A stretch of 64,000 nt of DNA from DASXSB01 sp036506275 (GCA_036506275.1 DASXSB010000039.1:1-64000); one strand, 5' to 3'. Shown: positions 7,818 through 16,417, counted from the stretch's first letter. Numbers and translations are program-made. Notes: a model not told the origin generated them from the sequence alone.

Positions 7818-9635
7818 GTGAAGCGCGTGTGGGGATACGACGACTTCCTGCCGCTACAGGCGGAGGCCGTGCAGGCCGTGCTCGACGGGCGTGATTCTCT
7901 CGTCGTCCTGCCCACCGGCGGCGGTAAATCGCTCTGCTACCAGGCGCCGGCCGTGGCGCGAGGCACGCTGGCGCTCGTGGTGTCGCCGCTCATCGCGCTC
8001 ATGAAAGACCAGGTGGACGGCCTTCGCGCGGCCGGCGTCGGCGCCGCCTATCTCAACAGCAGCCAGAGCGGGATCGAGCGCGCGCGGGTCGAGCGCGACC
8101 TCGACGCCGGGCGCATCGTGCTGCTCTACGTGGCGCCCGAGCGCGTCGTCGTCCCCGGTTTCCTCGCGCGCGTGGCGCGCGCCGGGGTTGCCTTCGTCGC
8201 CGTCGACGAGGCTCATTGCATCAGCCAGTGGGGCCACGACTTCCGCCCGGAGTACCGGCAGCTCCGCCAGCTCCGGCAGGCGCTGCCCTCCGTTCCCATG
8301 CACGCCTACACGGCGACCGCGACGCCGTCGGTCAGAACCGACATCGTGACCGAGCTGGCCCTCGAGAACGTCACCACGCTCGTGGGCAGCTTCGACCGGC
8401 CGAACCTCGTCTATCGCGTGGCTCCGCGCCGTGATCGCCTCGCGCAGGTACTGGCGGCCATCGAGCGCCACCGCGGGCAGGCGGGCATCGTCTACTGCAT
8501 CCGCCGCGCGGAGGTGGACGAGCTGACGGCGGCGCTGAGCGCGCGCGGACTGCGCGCGCTCCGGTATCATGCCGGGCTCGGCGACGACGAGCGCCGCGCC
8601 AACCAGGAAGCATTCGTGGCCGAGCGCGCCGACATCGTGGTGGCCACCGTCGCCTTCGGCATGGGCATCGATCGCTCCAATGTCCGGTACGTCGTGCACG
8701 CCGGGATGCCGAAGTCGATCGAGCACTACCAGCAAGAGGCGGGAAGAGCCGGGCGCGATGGTCTCTCCGCGGAGTGTCTTCTTCTGTGGAGCGCCGCCGA
8801 CTACGGACTGTGGAAGTCCGTGCTGAGCGCGAGCGGGGCGCCGCCGCCGCCGGGCGCGCTCCGCAAGCTCGGCGAGATCTACCGCTTCTGCCAGGACGCG
8901 ACGTGTCGCCACCGCGCGCTCGTGACGTACTTCGGCCAGGCGTTCTCCGGGGGAGCGTGCCGCGCGTGCGACGTCTGCCTGGGCGAGACGGTGGAAGAGC
9001 ACGCGCCGCCCGAGGTCACGACCGCCATTCTGGCCGCGGTGGCCGAGCTGCGCGGTCGCTTCGGGGCCGTGCACGTCGCGGAGGTGCTGACGGGCGCCGC
9101 CACCGCGCGCCTCGCCACTCTCGGCCACGACCGTCTCGGCGCTTACGGGCGGCTCCAGAGCGCGCGCCGAGACCAAGTGCGCGCGTGGATCGACCAGCTG
9201 ACGGCGAGCGGTCACCTCAACCGAGCCGACGGCGACTATCCGACGATCGCGCTCACGAAGTCGGGCGCCGCCGTGCTCCGCGGCGAAGTCGTCGCGGCGC
9301 CGCTCACCACGTCCGCGCGGCCGGTGCGCGCCGCCCGCACCGCCGCCGCCAGCGAGGGGCCGGGCGTGGGATCCTCCGACGGTGCGGAGCGAGCGCTCTT
9401 CGAGGCGCTGCGCGCGTTACGGCGGGCGATGGCGGAAGAGCGCGGGGTGCCGCCCTACGTGATCTTCAGCGACGCTTCGCTCCACGACATGGTGCGACAG
9501 CGGCCCACTTCGCGCGCCGCCTTCAGGGCGGTGAAGGGCGTCGGCGACTGGAAGTGCGAGGCCTTCGGCGACCGCTTCGTCGCCGTCATCGCGAACGTGA
9601 TCACCGGCGAGGAGAACTCTCGGCTCAGCCAGTAG
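7818..9635 (+). CDS. recQ: ATP-dependent DNA helicase RecQ
   Basis: A 605-aa 3'-5' DNA helicase for recombination and fork repair. Walker A is LPTGGGKS at residues 31-38 and the DEAH box is at 130-133, followed by the RecQ-specific aromatic loop CISQWGHDFRPEYRQL. The second helicase lobe ends in HYQQEAGRAGRDG. A zinc site is suggested by C-x-x-x-C ahead of CRACDVC near residue 390. A winged-helix (RQC) part follows, and an HRDC domain closes the protein near residues 515-590. It starts at GTG 7818, which places the WGYDDFLPLQ motif at the N-terminus as in other RecQs. Confidence 0.93.
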   Translation: MKRVWGYDDFLPLQAEAVQAVLDGRDSLVVLPTGGGKSLCYQAPAVARGTLALVVSPLIALMKDQVDGLRAAGVGAAYLNSSQSGIERARVERDLDAGRIVLLYVAPERVVVPGFLARVARAGVAFVAVDEAHCISQWGHDFRPEYRQLRQLRQALPSVPMHAYTATATPSVRTDIVTELALENVTTLVGSFDRPNLVYRVAPRRDRLAQVLAAIERHRGQAGIVYCIRRAEVDELTAALSARGLRALRYHAGLGDDERRANQEAFVAERADIVVATVAFGMGIDRSNVRYVVHAGMPKSIEHYQQEAGRAGRDGLSAECLLLWSAADYGLWKSVLSASGAPPPPGALRKLGEIYRFCQDATCRHRALVTYFGQAFSGGACRACDVCLGETVEEHAPPEVTTAILAAVAELRGRFGAVHVAEVLTGAATARLATLGHDRLGAYGRLQSARRDQVRAWIDQLTASGHLNRADGDYPTIALTKSGAAVLRGEVVAAPLTTSARPVRAARTAAASEGPGVGSSDGAERALFEALRALRRAMAEERGVPPYVIFSDASLHDMVRQRPTSRAAFRAVKGVGDWKCEAFGDRFVAVIANVITGEENSRLSQ

Positions 9636-9667
9636 TTGAGGCGGCCGAGCCCTCCGGGAACTCGCGA

Positions 9668-9901
9668 TCAGGCTCCCGGCGCTTCGGGAGCCGTCGTCTC
9701 GGCCGCCGCAAAGTCGACGCGCTGCCAGAGCGCATCGCTGAGCGGCGAGTGGCCGAGGAGCCGGCTGAGCTGGGCGCGATCGGTGATGGGGCCGTGCTCG
9801 GCGCGAAAGTTGGCGATGACTTCCGCCTCTTCCGGCCCGATGCCGGGAAGCTCCAGAAGCTCGCGGGCGTTGGCGAGATTGATCCGGACCTTGTCGGCCA
9901 T
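9668..9901 (-). CDS. Small helix-hairpin-helix protein (ComEA-like)
   Basis: A 77-aa protein with INLANARELLELPGIGPEEA near residue 6, the helix-hairpin-helix signature with the PGIG turn used for sequence-independent DNA backbone contacts. It lacks the membrane anchor of full ComEA. GGAGG lies about 10 nt upstream of ATG 9901; a longer in-frame start at 9946 lacks this. It is transcribed toward recQ and ends 32 nt from its stop. The tail after residue 60 is Ala/Glu-rich and probably unstructured. Confidence 0.75.
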   Translation of the reverse strand: MADKVRINLANARELLELPGIGPEEAEVIANFRAEHGPITDRAQLSRLLGHSPLSDALWQRVDFAAAETTAPEAPGA

Positions 9902-9954
9902 GGTGGTTGGTCCTCCCCCGCAGGGCGAGAGCAGGTCACGTGCCATCGACTCGG

Positions 9955-10572
9955 TCAGGACACGCCGGGCGCCGCCGGCAAGCTCGCGAGCGCCGCCAGG
10001 TAGGCGGCCGAGTCTTCGATCCTGACGTCGGCGGTGAGTGCGCGGCGGGAGAAGTCGCCTCCGTCGCCCACGGGGGCGACGCAGTCTGCGAGGACGACGG
10101 CGCTGAAGTCGCGAAGGATCGCATCGCGCGCGGTCGCCTCCACCGCGCTCACGACGCCGGTGAGGATCAGGGTCCGGATCTCCCGCGCGCTCAGCAAGAG
10201 CTCGAGCGACGTGGCGTGGAAGGCCGAGAAGCGTGGCTTGTCGAGCGCGTGATCCGGTGCCGGCAGGCCTGCCACCAGCTCACGCCCGGGCTCGCCGTGC
10301 CGAAAGCCCCCGCGGGCCAGGAACGGGAGGGCGGCGAAGAGCGGCTCCCCGCCGAGAGGCCGGCCGCTCGGCGACGTGAAGACCGTGAACTTCGACGCGA
10401 ACAGCACCACGCCGCGGACGCGGCTCGCCTCCGCGACCCGGATCACGGCGGGCACGATCGACTGCGCGCGCGCCACCGCGATGCCGTTGCGCGCGAAGAG
10501 ACCGTCCGCCTCGACGACGTCGCGCTGGAGGTCCAGCACCAGCAGCGCGGTGCGGCGAACGTCGACGTGCAC
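9955..10572 (-). CDS. Isochorismatase-family protein lacking the catalytic cysteine
   Basis: A 205-aa cysteine-hydrolase fold. The catalytic Asp is in LLVLDLQRD (D14) and the Lys in DKPRFSAF (K112). The nucleophile motif is normally TGV-x-T-x-x-C-V-E-x-TA-x-D; here it reads TGVVSAVEATARD (residues 138-150), with no Cys and apparently two residues missing. So two of three catalytic residues remain and the nucleophile is absent. The protein may be a non-enzymatic or binding homologue, or use other chemistry. The remaining sequence is intact, with no frameshift. It lies upstream of and in the same direction as the HhH gene. Confidence 0.85.
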   Translation of the reverse strand: MHVDVRRTALLVLDLQRDVVEADGLFARNGIAVARAQSIVPAVIRVAEASRVRGVVLFASKFTVFTSPSGRPLGGEPLFAALPFLARGGFRHGEPGRELVAGLPAPDHALDKPRFSAFHATSLELLLSAREIRTLILTGVVSAVEATARDAILRDFSAVVLADCVAPVGDGGDFSRRALTADVRIEDSAAYLAALASLPAAPGVS

Positions 10573-10684
10573 GAGACCACTCTACCGGCACCCCCGTCCG
10601 TGCAGGAAAATCCGCCGCGGTCGCGCGCTACGCGGGCGGGCGGACGGCAACCGGCATGGGGAGCGGCCACGGTATAGTCGAACC

Positions 10685-11395
10685 ATGGACTTTCCCCGCG
10701 CCGTCCTGCTCGACCTCGACGACACCCTGCTCGACTATTCGGGCGGGGTGGACGTGTGCTGGCGTGAGTCCTGCGTGAAGGTGGCAGGACCGGGCGGAAT
10801 CGACGGTGCTCGTCTGGCGGAAGCCGTGTTCGAGAGCCGCCGCTGGTTCTGGGACGATCCCGAGCGTCACCGTCGCGAGCGGGTCGACATGCTGGGGGCG
10901 TGGACGAAGATCGTCGCGCACGCCCTGGAAAAGTCCGGGGTCGCCGCTGACGGTCTGGCCGGCGCCATCGCGGAGGAGTACGCGGCGCGCCGCCGCGCCG
11001 CGATGTGTCTCTTTCCGGAGGCCCGCGCCTGCCTGGAGCGACTGCGTGCGCGCGGGCTGCCACTCGGGCTCGTGACCAACGGCGACGCGCGGCAGCAACG
11101 GGACAAGATCGAGCGTCACGACCTCGCGCGGTTCTTCGAGGTCATCGTGATCGAAGGCGAGTTCGGAACCGGGAAGCCCGATCCGCGCGTGTATCAGCAC
11201 GCGCTGTCTGCGCTGCGGACGCCCGCCGCGCAGGCGTGGATGGTCGGCGACCATCTCGAGTTCGACGTGGGCGGCGCTCAGCGCGTAGGGGTGCACGGCG
11301 TGTGGCTCGACCGCGCGGGACAGGGACTTCCGCCCGGCAGCAGCGTGCGCCCCGCGCGCATCATCGGCGCCCTCGACGCGCTACTCTCCGAGTGA
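10685..11395 (+). CDS. HAD-superfamily hydrolase (class I cap)
   Basis: A 236-aa phosphatase-type protein. Motif I is LLDLDDTLLDY with the nucleophile and acid aspartates at residues 10 and 12; motif II is LVTNGD; motif III/IV is GKPDPRVY and MVGDHLEFDVGGA. The helical cap between motifs I and II has the length of class I enzymes such as phosphoglycolate or pyrimidine-nucleotide phosphatases. The substrate cannot be told. The ATG is just after a TATAGT-like box at 10673-10678, and the gene is divergent from the isochorismatase homologue. Confidence 0.85.
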   Translation: MDFPRAVLLDLDDTLLDYSGGVDVCWRESCVKVAGPGGIDGARLAEAVFESRRWFWDDPERHRRERVDMLGAWTKIVAHALEKSGVAADGLAGAIAEEYAARRRAAMCLFPEARACLERLRARGLPLGLVTNGDARQQRDKIERHDLARFFEVIVIEGEFGTGKPDPRVYQHALSALRTPAAQAWMVGDHLEFDVGGAQRVGVHGVWLDRAGQGLPPGSSVRPARIIGALDALLSE

Positions 11396-11426
11396 CCCGA
11401 CGACTCCGTCGGAGCGAGGAAGCGAT

Positions 11427-11699
11427 ATGGCAGAGCTGGTCCACGCGTTCACGACGATGGTGGCGGCGATGGACGGACGCGTCTACACGGCGGAAGCGTG
11501 GGGTGTTCTGCGTGACGACGGGCTGTGGGAGGGATCGCTCGTCTTCACCCCGGACGATGGTGGCCCGCGTCTGACGACGGCGCGCGAAACCACGCAGAGC
11601 AACTTCAACGCCCTTGCCTACTGGGCACACGGCCTCGAACCGGTCTATCTCGAGGGCGCGCTCGCGCGCGCTCGTCCCGAAGAATCCAGCGCCGCCTGA
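11427..11699 (+). CDS. Small conserved-looking hypothetical protein
   Basis: A 90-aa cytoplasmic protein of unknown function. It has no signal peptide or membrane segment. The most conserved-looking part is near residues 53-80: RETTQSNFNALAYWAHGL followed by EPVYLEGALARA. I recall similar small proteins as hypothetical in other GC-rich environmental genomes but cannot name a family. A GAGCGAGGAAG ribosome-site-like stretch precedes ATG 11427. It lies 31 nt after the HAD gene and is probably co-transcribed with it. Confidence 0.65.
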   Translation: MAELVHAFTTMVAAMDGRVYTAEAWGVLRDDGLWEGSLVFTPDDGGPRLTTARETTQSNFNALAYWAHGLEPVYLEGALARARPEESSAA

Positions 11700-11737
11700 C
11701 GCGGGGCGCGGCTGGGCCGTGGCCCCCGCGTGTCCGG

Positions 11738-12367
11738 TCAGCGTCCCCAGCGACCGGTATCGTCACCGCTACGGCGTCCGCGATCACCCGCGCGGCGCTC
11801 GTTGATCGGTCGCCCCGAGCGTCCCCGACCCGGCCCGGTCCGCTTCTCGCCGCGACCAGCGGGCTTGTCGTCGCGCCGCCGGTTACCACGCTGGTCTCCG
11901 AGGCCGCCGGGTCGCCGATCCCCCCACCCGCCCGGGCGGTCGGGCGCGCTCGGCCGATCGCCAAACCCACCGCCGCCGCTGGGCCGCCGGTCACCGAATC
12001 CGCCGCCACTCGGACGGCGCTCCCCGAAGCCACCACCTGTCGACGGAGGCCGGCGATCGGCGAAGCCGCCGCCGCGCGGCGGGCCACCGGGACCCCGGAA
12101 TCCACCGCCGCCGCCAGTGCCCCGCGGCGTCGCCTTGTCGACGCGGATGGTCCGCCCGTCGAGGCTGGCGCCGTTCATTCCGCTGATGGCGCGATCGGCT
12201 TCCTCGCTGGTCGCCATTTCCACGAAGCCGAAGCCGCGGGAGCGACCCGTCTCCCGATCCATCATCACCACCGCCGACTCCACCATCCCGTAGCGAGCGA
12301 ACGCCGTGCGGAGGCCGTCATTCGAGGTGGAAAAGGACAGGCCTCCCACGAACAGTTTCACGGGCAT
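11738..12367 (-). CDS. RRM RNA-binding protein with long Gly/Arg repeat tail (copy 2 of 3)
   Basis: A 209-aa protein: one RRM (RNP2 KLFVGGL, RNP1 RGFGFVEM) over the first 80 residues, then about 125 residues of low-complexity sequence built from imperfect GGFGDRRPS-type repeats and RG/RR clusters. Such RGG-like tails in eukaryotic RNA-binding proteins promote RNA binding and phase separation; whether that holds here is inference. AAAGGAG sits 8 nt before ATG 12367. The tail is far longer than in the other two RRM proteins in the window. It converges on the small gene at 11427. Confidence 0.9.
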   Translation of the reverse strand: MPVKLFVGGLSFSTSNDGLRTAFARYGMVESAVVMMDRETGRSRGFGFVEMATSEEADRAISGMNGASLDGRTIRVDKATPRGTGGGGGFRGPGGPPRGGGFADRRPPSTGGGFGERRPSGGGFGDRRPSGGGGFGDRPSAPDRPGGWGDRRPGGLGDQRGNRRRDDKPAGRGEKRTGPGRGRSGRPINERRAGDRGRRSGDDTGRWGR

Positions 12368-12403
12368 CACGAACGCTCCTTTCGGCCGATCTCTCTCGAT
12401 AGA

Positions 12404-12679
12404 TTACACATGCGTGCACGGCTTTGCCCGGCCGTCCTGGACGAGCCGGCGTTTCTCGGTACGGGGCAGGGCCTTGATCGCGCGCTCTCGGCGGCTGGCG
12501 GCGCTGCGGTCGGGATACGGCTCCAGGAGGCGGAGGAGCACCGGGCCGCGGCCGCGCGTGTATCGCGCACCGACGCCACGATTGTGGAGGGCGAGACGGC
12601 GGGCGGGGGCGGTGGTGATCCCCGTGTAGAGGGTGCCGTCGGCGCACTCGACGACGTAGCAGAACCAGTGGTGGCGCAT
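12404..12679 (-). CDS. GIY-YIG nuclease-domain protein (UPF0213/YhbQ type)
   Basis: A 91-aa single-domain protein. The GIY-YIG motif is split as CYVVECADGTLYTGIT, with the catalytic Arg in TAPARRLALHN and the Glu in the RRERAIK segment. Small stand-alone proteins of this type (YhbQ group) are widespread and some show structure-selective DNA cleavage. It lies upstream of the RRM gene, 36 nt away in the same direction. Confidence 0.85.
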   Translation of the reverse strand: MRHHWFCYVVECADGTLYTGITTAPARRLALHNRGVGARYTRGRGPVLLRLLEPYPDRSAASRRERAIKALPRTEKRRLVQDGRAKPCTHV

Positions 12680-12789
12680 GGTTGGGTGCTCGGCTGTACT
12701 CCGATGGCCGCAGTCTATACCAGTGTGGGCTCGTCAGCGTATTTAGGCGTGACGGGCCAATCGGGATTGGCCGGGCGCGGCGGGCCGCG

Positions 12790-12942
12790 TCAAGGGTCGC
12801 TGATGTTCTCCGCGATGACGTCGCCGCGCGTTTCCCCATCACGCTGTCGCGCGGTCTTTCGTCGTTCCTCGGCGGGGCTCAGCGTATCGGGGACCTCGGC
12901 CGGCGGCGACGGCTCCGGTCCTGGGTTCTTGTCGTCACTCAT
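12790..12942 (-). CDS. Small acidic hypothetical protein (50 aa)
   Basis: A short open frame encoding MSDDKNPGPEPSPPAEVPDT and then 30 more residues ending ENISDP. AGAGG lies about 7 nt before the ATG at 12942. The product is charged and Pro-rich at the N-terminus, and probably disordered. It is divergent from the hemerythrin gene, with about 100 nt between start codons. No family recognised; the ribosome site and clean frame are the only support. Confidence 0.45.
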   Translation of the reverse strand: MSDDKNPGPEPSPPAEVPDTLSPAEERRKTARQRDGETRGDVIAENISDP

Positions 12943-13043
12943 GACGCACCTCTCTATGCATGAGCGCGGCCGCCGGGACCGCGAAGATCGTCTCTCGACA
13001 CCGGCAACGTTCTTGCTTCGACACGTGTCCGAGGAGGTGTTCG

Positions 13044-13493
13044 ATGAAGGCGACCGACCTGCTAAAGAAGCAGCACAAGGAAGTGAAGGCGCTGTTCAAG
13101 AAAGTCGAGAAGACAGAGAACGCGCGCGAGCGGCGGCAGCTCATGGAGGAGATCTCCCAGCAGCTCGAGGTGCACACCCAGATCGAGGAGGAGATCTTCT
13201 ACCCCGCCGTGCGCGAGTCCGGCAAGAAGGCCGAGGAGATGGTCGACGAGGCGTACGAGGAGCACCACGTGGTGAAGCTGGTCCTGAAGGAGCTGCCCCA
13301 GGTGGATCCCGAGGACGAGCGCTTCGACGCCAAGATGACCGTGCTCTCCGAGCTCGTCGAGCACCACGCCGAGGAGGAAGAGGACGAGATGTTCAAGATC
13401 GCCGAGAAGGCGCTCGGGAAAGAGCGCCTCAACGAGCTCGGCGAGGAGATGGCGCAGCGTGCGGGGGCGCCCCGCGGGCGCCGCGCGGCCTGA
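13044..13493 (+). CDS. Hemerythrin HHE cation-binding domain protein
   Basis: A 149-aa four-helix protein. Iron ligands are visible as LLKKQHKEVK (first His), LEVHTQIEEEIFYP (H-x-x-x-E), EEHHVVK and LVEHHAEEEEDEMF. This is the layout of bacterial HHE proteins that bind a di-iron centre for oxygen or nitric-oxide sensing or storage. GAGGAGG is 8 nt before ATG 13044; an in-frame ATG at 12960 lacks a site. A strong terminator follows the stop. The helices are very rich in Lys and Glu. Confidence 0.88.
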   Translation: MKATDLLKKQHKEVKALFKKVEKTENARERRQLMEEISQQLEVHTQIEEEIFYPAVRESGKKAEEMVDEAYEEHHVVKLVLKELPQVDPEDERFDAKMTVLSELVEHHAEEEEDEMFKIAEKALGKERLNELGEEMAQRAGAPRGRRAA

Positions 13494-13514
13494 TCAACGG
13501 TCGAGAGCAGGGAA

Positions 13515-13545
13515 GAGGCCGGGCCTTCCCGGCCTCGTAGTTTTT
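13515..13545 (+). terminator. Rho-independent terminator of the hemerythrin gene
   Basis: A perfect 9-bp stem GAGGCCGGG (13515-13523) and CCCGGCCTC (13528-13536) with loop CCTT is followed by GTAG and five T (13541-13545). It starts 22 nt after the hemerythrin stop. Confidence 0.85.
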
Positions 13546-13576
13546 AGGCCCCTGCGCCAGCGGATTGCAGAATCTG

Positions 13577-14010
13577 CTAGCCCGTCCACAAGAGGGGCGA
13601 GAGCAGGGCGACGATGATGGCCACGATCACCGTCAACGGCGCCCCGACGCGCACGAAGTCCCAGAACTGATAGCCGCCCGGGCCGTACACGATCAGGTTT
13701 CCGTGGTGGCCGATCGGCGTCAGGAACGAGGCGACCGAGGCCATCGCCACCGTCACCACGAACGCTTCGGGCGGGGTGTCCGAGGCCGCCGGCCAGCGCC
13801 ACCGCCACCGGGCCGAAGAGGGCCGTGGTGGCCGAATCCGACATGAACTGGGTGACCACGCCCACGGCGGCGAACAGCACCAGGAGCACCAGGCTCACGT
13901 GCCAGCCCTGGAGCGCGCTCTGGAGCCAGCTCGCCACGAGGTCGGCGGTGCCGCTCGTCTTCATGGCGGCCCCGAGCGGGATCGCGCCCGCGATGAAGAC
14001 GTAACCGCGA
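13577..14010 (-). pseudogene. C-terminal remnant of an SLC13/DASS-type anion permease, frameshifted
   Basis: Read on the minus strand, one frame gives GYVFIAGAIPLGAAMKTSG and VVTQFMSDSATTALFGPVA; the next frame gives SFLTPIGHHGNLIVYGPGG and runs to a stop at 13577. Together these are the last 140 or so residues of an SLC13-type permease, including the conserved SDSATTA and TPIGHHGN loops. One extra G in the GGGG run at 13773-13776 breaks the frame. The N-terminal 400 or more residues are missing and replaced by the start of the ligase gene at 14047. It is a decayed gene fragment; a sequencing error could explain the frameshift but not the truncation. Confidence 0.8.
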
Positions 14011-14046
14011 CCGTTACAATTCGAATGTGAATCGGAGAGCTCAGGC

Positions 14047-16062
14047 GTGACCGCGCTCGCCCGCGCCCGCCAGTCCGCCGTCCCCGCGCTCCGGCCCATG
14101 CTGGCGTCGCTCGAGGAGCCGCCGCTGCGCGGCGAGCAGTGGGTCTACGAGCCCAAGTACGACGGCATCCGCGCCATCATCGAGGTCGTTCCCGGCGACG
14201 CGCCGGGCGGAGTCCGCATCCATTCGCGGCTGGGCGCGGACAAGACCGCGCAGTTCCCCGAGGTGGTGCGCGCGCTCGATCGTTTCCGCCGCGGTCTCAA
14301 GGCCCCGGTCGTCCTCGACGGCGAGATCGTGGCTCTCGACGAGCGCGGCGAGCCGGCCGGTTTCCAGCGTTTGCAGGGCCGCATTCATCTGAGCAGCGCG
14401 GGCGAGGTCGAGTTCCACGCGCGCCGGGATCCGGTGGCGTTCGTCGCCTTCGACATTCTGCGTGACGGCGGCACCGACCTGCGCGCGCTTCCGCTCAGCG
14501 CGCGCCGCGCCCAGCTCGAGCGCGTCTTCGGCAACGCCGGCTCCGGAGTCTTCCGGCTGTCCGAGTTCGTGCCGGGCGACGCGACCGCGCTTCATCGCCG
14601 GGCCGAGACGGCGGGCTGGGAAGGGCTCATCGCGAAGCGGCTCGACTCTCCGTATCGCTCCGGCCTGCGCACGAGGGACTGGCGCAAGATCAAGCTCCAG
14701 AAGCGTCAGGAGTTCGTGGTGGGCGGCTTCACCGAGCCGCGGAACTCGCGTGCGTTCTTCGGCGCGCTGCTGCTCGGTTTCTGGAAGGACGGCGCCCTCG
14801 AGTATGCGGGCCACACCGGCACCGGCTTCAGCGGCGCGGAGCTGGCGCGGGTGGCGGCGCTTCTGCGGCCGCTGGAGACGTCCCGCTGCCCCTTTCGCGC
14901 GCGTCCCGATACGAACGAGCGCCCGCACTGGGTGGAGCCGCGGCTGGTGGCGGAGGTGCGGTTCACGGAGTGGACAGCGGACGGCAGGCTACGCCACCCC
15001 GCGTATCTCGGGCTGCGCGACGACGTGCGGGCGTCGGCGGTGGTGAAGGAATCGGCGGCGGGTTCCCGCGAGAAGCTCGATCCGGCGCGAGCGCGGCTGC
15101 TGGCGAGGCTGGAGGAGCTGGAGGCGGGCGGGGGCGCGGGCACGCTCGAGGTGGCGGGCGGCGGCCGGCTCCAGGTGACGAACCTCGACAAGGTGTTCTG
15201 GAAATCGCTCGGCATCACCAAGGGCGAGTTGATGCGGTACTACGTCCGCGTGGCGCCGTGGATCCTGCCCGTGGTCGCCGATCGACCGTTGATCATGAAG
15301 CGGTTCCCCAACGGCGTGCACGCCAAGGCCTTCTACCAGCAGCGCGCGCCCGGCAACGTTCCCGCCGGCGTGCGCGTGGAGACGCTGCCGTCCGATCGCG
15401 TGGTCCCGCGTCGTCTCGTAGGCGGCTCGCTCCTCACCCTCCTCTACATGACGCACTACGCGGTCGTGTCCCAGGATCCGTGGTTCTCGCGCGTACAGTC
15501 GCCGGACGAGGCCGATCATGCCGTGCTCGATCTCGATCCCATGCCGGGCGTGCCCTTCGCGCATGTGCTCGACGTGGCGCGCTGGCTCCACGACGAGCTG
15601 GAGCGGCTGGGCACGCCGAGCGTGCCCAAGACCTCGGGGGCAGAAGGGCTGCACATCTACGTGCCGCTTCCGCGCGGGACATCGTACGAGGCGAGCCGGC
15701 TCTTCTGCCAGATCGTGGCGACGCTGGTGGCCGATGCCCATCCGAAGATCGCCACCGTGACGCGCGGGGTAACCGCGCGCGGCCGCCGCGTCTACATCGA
15801 CTATCTCCAGAACAGCCGGGGAAAGACGCTCGCGTGCGCGTACAGCGCCCGCGCCACGCCGTGGGCGGGCGTCTCGACGCCGCTCACGTGGCGCGAGGTG
15901 CACGCGGGCGTGGAGCGCGAGGCCTTCACGCTGGCCACGACGCCGGCTCGCCTGCGCGCGGTGGGCGATCTGTGGGCGCCCGTGCGGAGCGGCAAGACGG
16001 CCGACCTCCACGCCGCCCTCGCCGCGCTGGGAGCGCGATCACCCGGATCCGCACGGGAATGA
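14047..16062 (+). CDS. ligD: LigD-type protein: ATP-dependent DNA ligase fused to polymerase/primase domain
   Basis: A 671-aa bacterial NHEJ enzyme with the ligase first. The adenylation motif is EPKYDGIR with catalytic Lys 37; nucleotidyltransferase and OB-fold parts run to about residue 310. After a linker, the archaeo-eukaryotic primase-type polymerase domain begins near residue 375 (TNLDKVFWKSLGITKGE), with metal-binding aspartates in VLDLDPM (D495, D497). The 3'-phosphoesterase domain of full LigD is missing here but is encoded alone at 23264-24004. The protein would polymerise and ligate at double-strand breaks. No Ku gene is seen. The 3' end overlaps rlpA on the other strand. Confidence 0.92.
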   Translation: MTALARARQSAVPALRPMLASLEEPPLRGEQWVYEPKYDGIRAIIEVVPGDAPGGVRIHSRLGADKTAQFPEVVRALDRFRRGLKAPVVLDGEIVALDERGEPAGFQRLQGRIHLSSAGEVEFHARRDPVAFVAFDILRDGGTDLRALPLSARRAQLERVFGNAGSGVFRLSEFVPGDATALHRRAETAGWEGLIAKRLDSPYRSGLRTRDWRKIKLQKRQEFVVGGFTEPRNSRAFFGALLLGFWKDGALEYAGHTGTGFSGAELARVAALLRPLETSRCPFRARPDTNERPHWVEPRLVAEVRFTEWTADGRLRHPAYLGLRDDVRASAVVKESAAGSREKLDPARARLLARLEELEAGGGAGTLEVAGGGRLQVTNLDKVFWKSLGITKGELMRYYVRVAPWILPVVADRPLIMKRFPNGVHAKAFYQQRAPGNVPAGVRVETLPSDRVVPRRLVGGSLLTLLYMTHYAVVSQDPWFSRVQSPDEADHAVLDLDPMPGVPFAHVLDVARWLHDELERLGTPSVPKTSGAEGLHIYVPLPRGTSYEASRLFCQIVATLVADAHPKIATVTRGVTARGRRVYIDYLQNSRGKTLACAYSARATPWAGVSTPLTWREVHAGVEREAFTLATTPARLRAVGDLWAPVRSGKTADLHAALAALGARSPGSARE

Positions 16063-16417
16063 CGTTCTCGCCGAGGCCGCCGAGCGCGCGCGCCGCCGCG
16101 TAGGAAAGATCGAGGATGCGATCGCGCGCATGCGGGCCGCGGTCGTTGATGCGCACCACCACCGAACGGCCGGTCTTGGCGTGAGTCACGCGCAACCGGG
16201 TCCCGAAGGGCAGGGTGGGATGCGCGGCGGTGAGCGCGTTCATGTCGAAGGTCTCACCGCTGGCGGTGCGGCGACCGTGATGCGCGTCGCCGTACCACGA
16301 CGCCTTCCCGACCTCCTCGTCGCCGACGGTGGCGCTCACGCCGGCCCGGGCCGCGACGGAGCCGGCGGCGAGGACGGCGAGCGTCAGCGCCCCAGCCAGT
16401 CGCGGAAGCGCTTCCAC
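15926..16417 (-). CDS. rlpA: RlpA-like septal ring lytic transglycosylase (DPBB domain)
   Basis: A 163-aa secreted protein: signal peptide (LAGALTLAVLAAGSVAARA), then the double-psi beta-barrel with GKASWYGDAHHGRRTASGE, FGTRLRVTH, VVVRINDRGP and RILDLSYAAARAL. RlpA cleaves naked glycan strands of peptidoglycan. GTG 16417 overlaps the end of the PBP1 gene by 34 nt, so translation is probably coupled. The conserved fold ends near position 16035; the basic tail after it runs 137 nt into the ligD gene on the opposite strand. It has no SPOR domain. Confidence 0.85.
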   Translation of the reverse strand: MEALPRLAGALTLAVLAAGSVAARAGVSATVGDEEVGKASWYGDAHHGRRTASGETFDMNALTAAHPTLPFGTRLRVTHAKTGRSVVVRINDRGPHARDRILDLSYAAARALGGLGENVIPVRIRVIALPARRGRRGGRPSCRSARAPTDRPPRAGEPASWPA

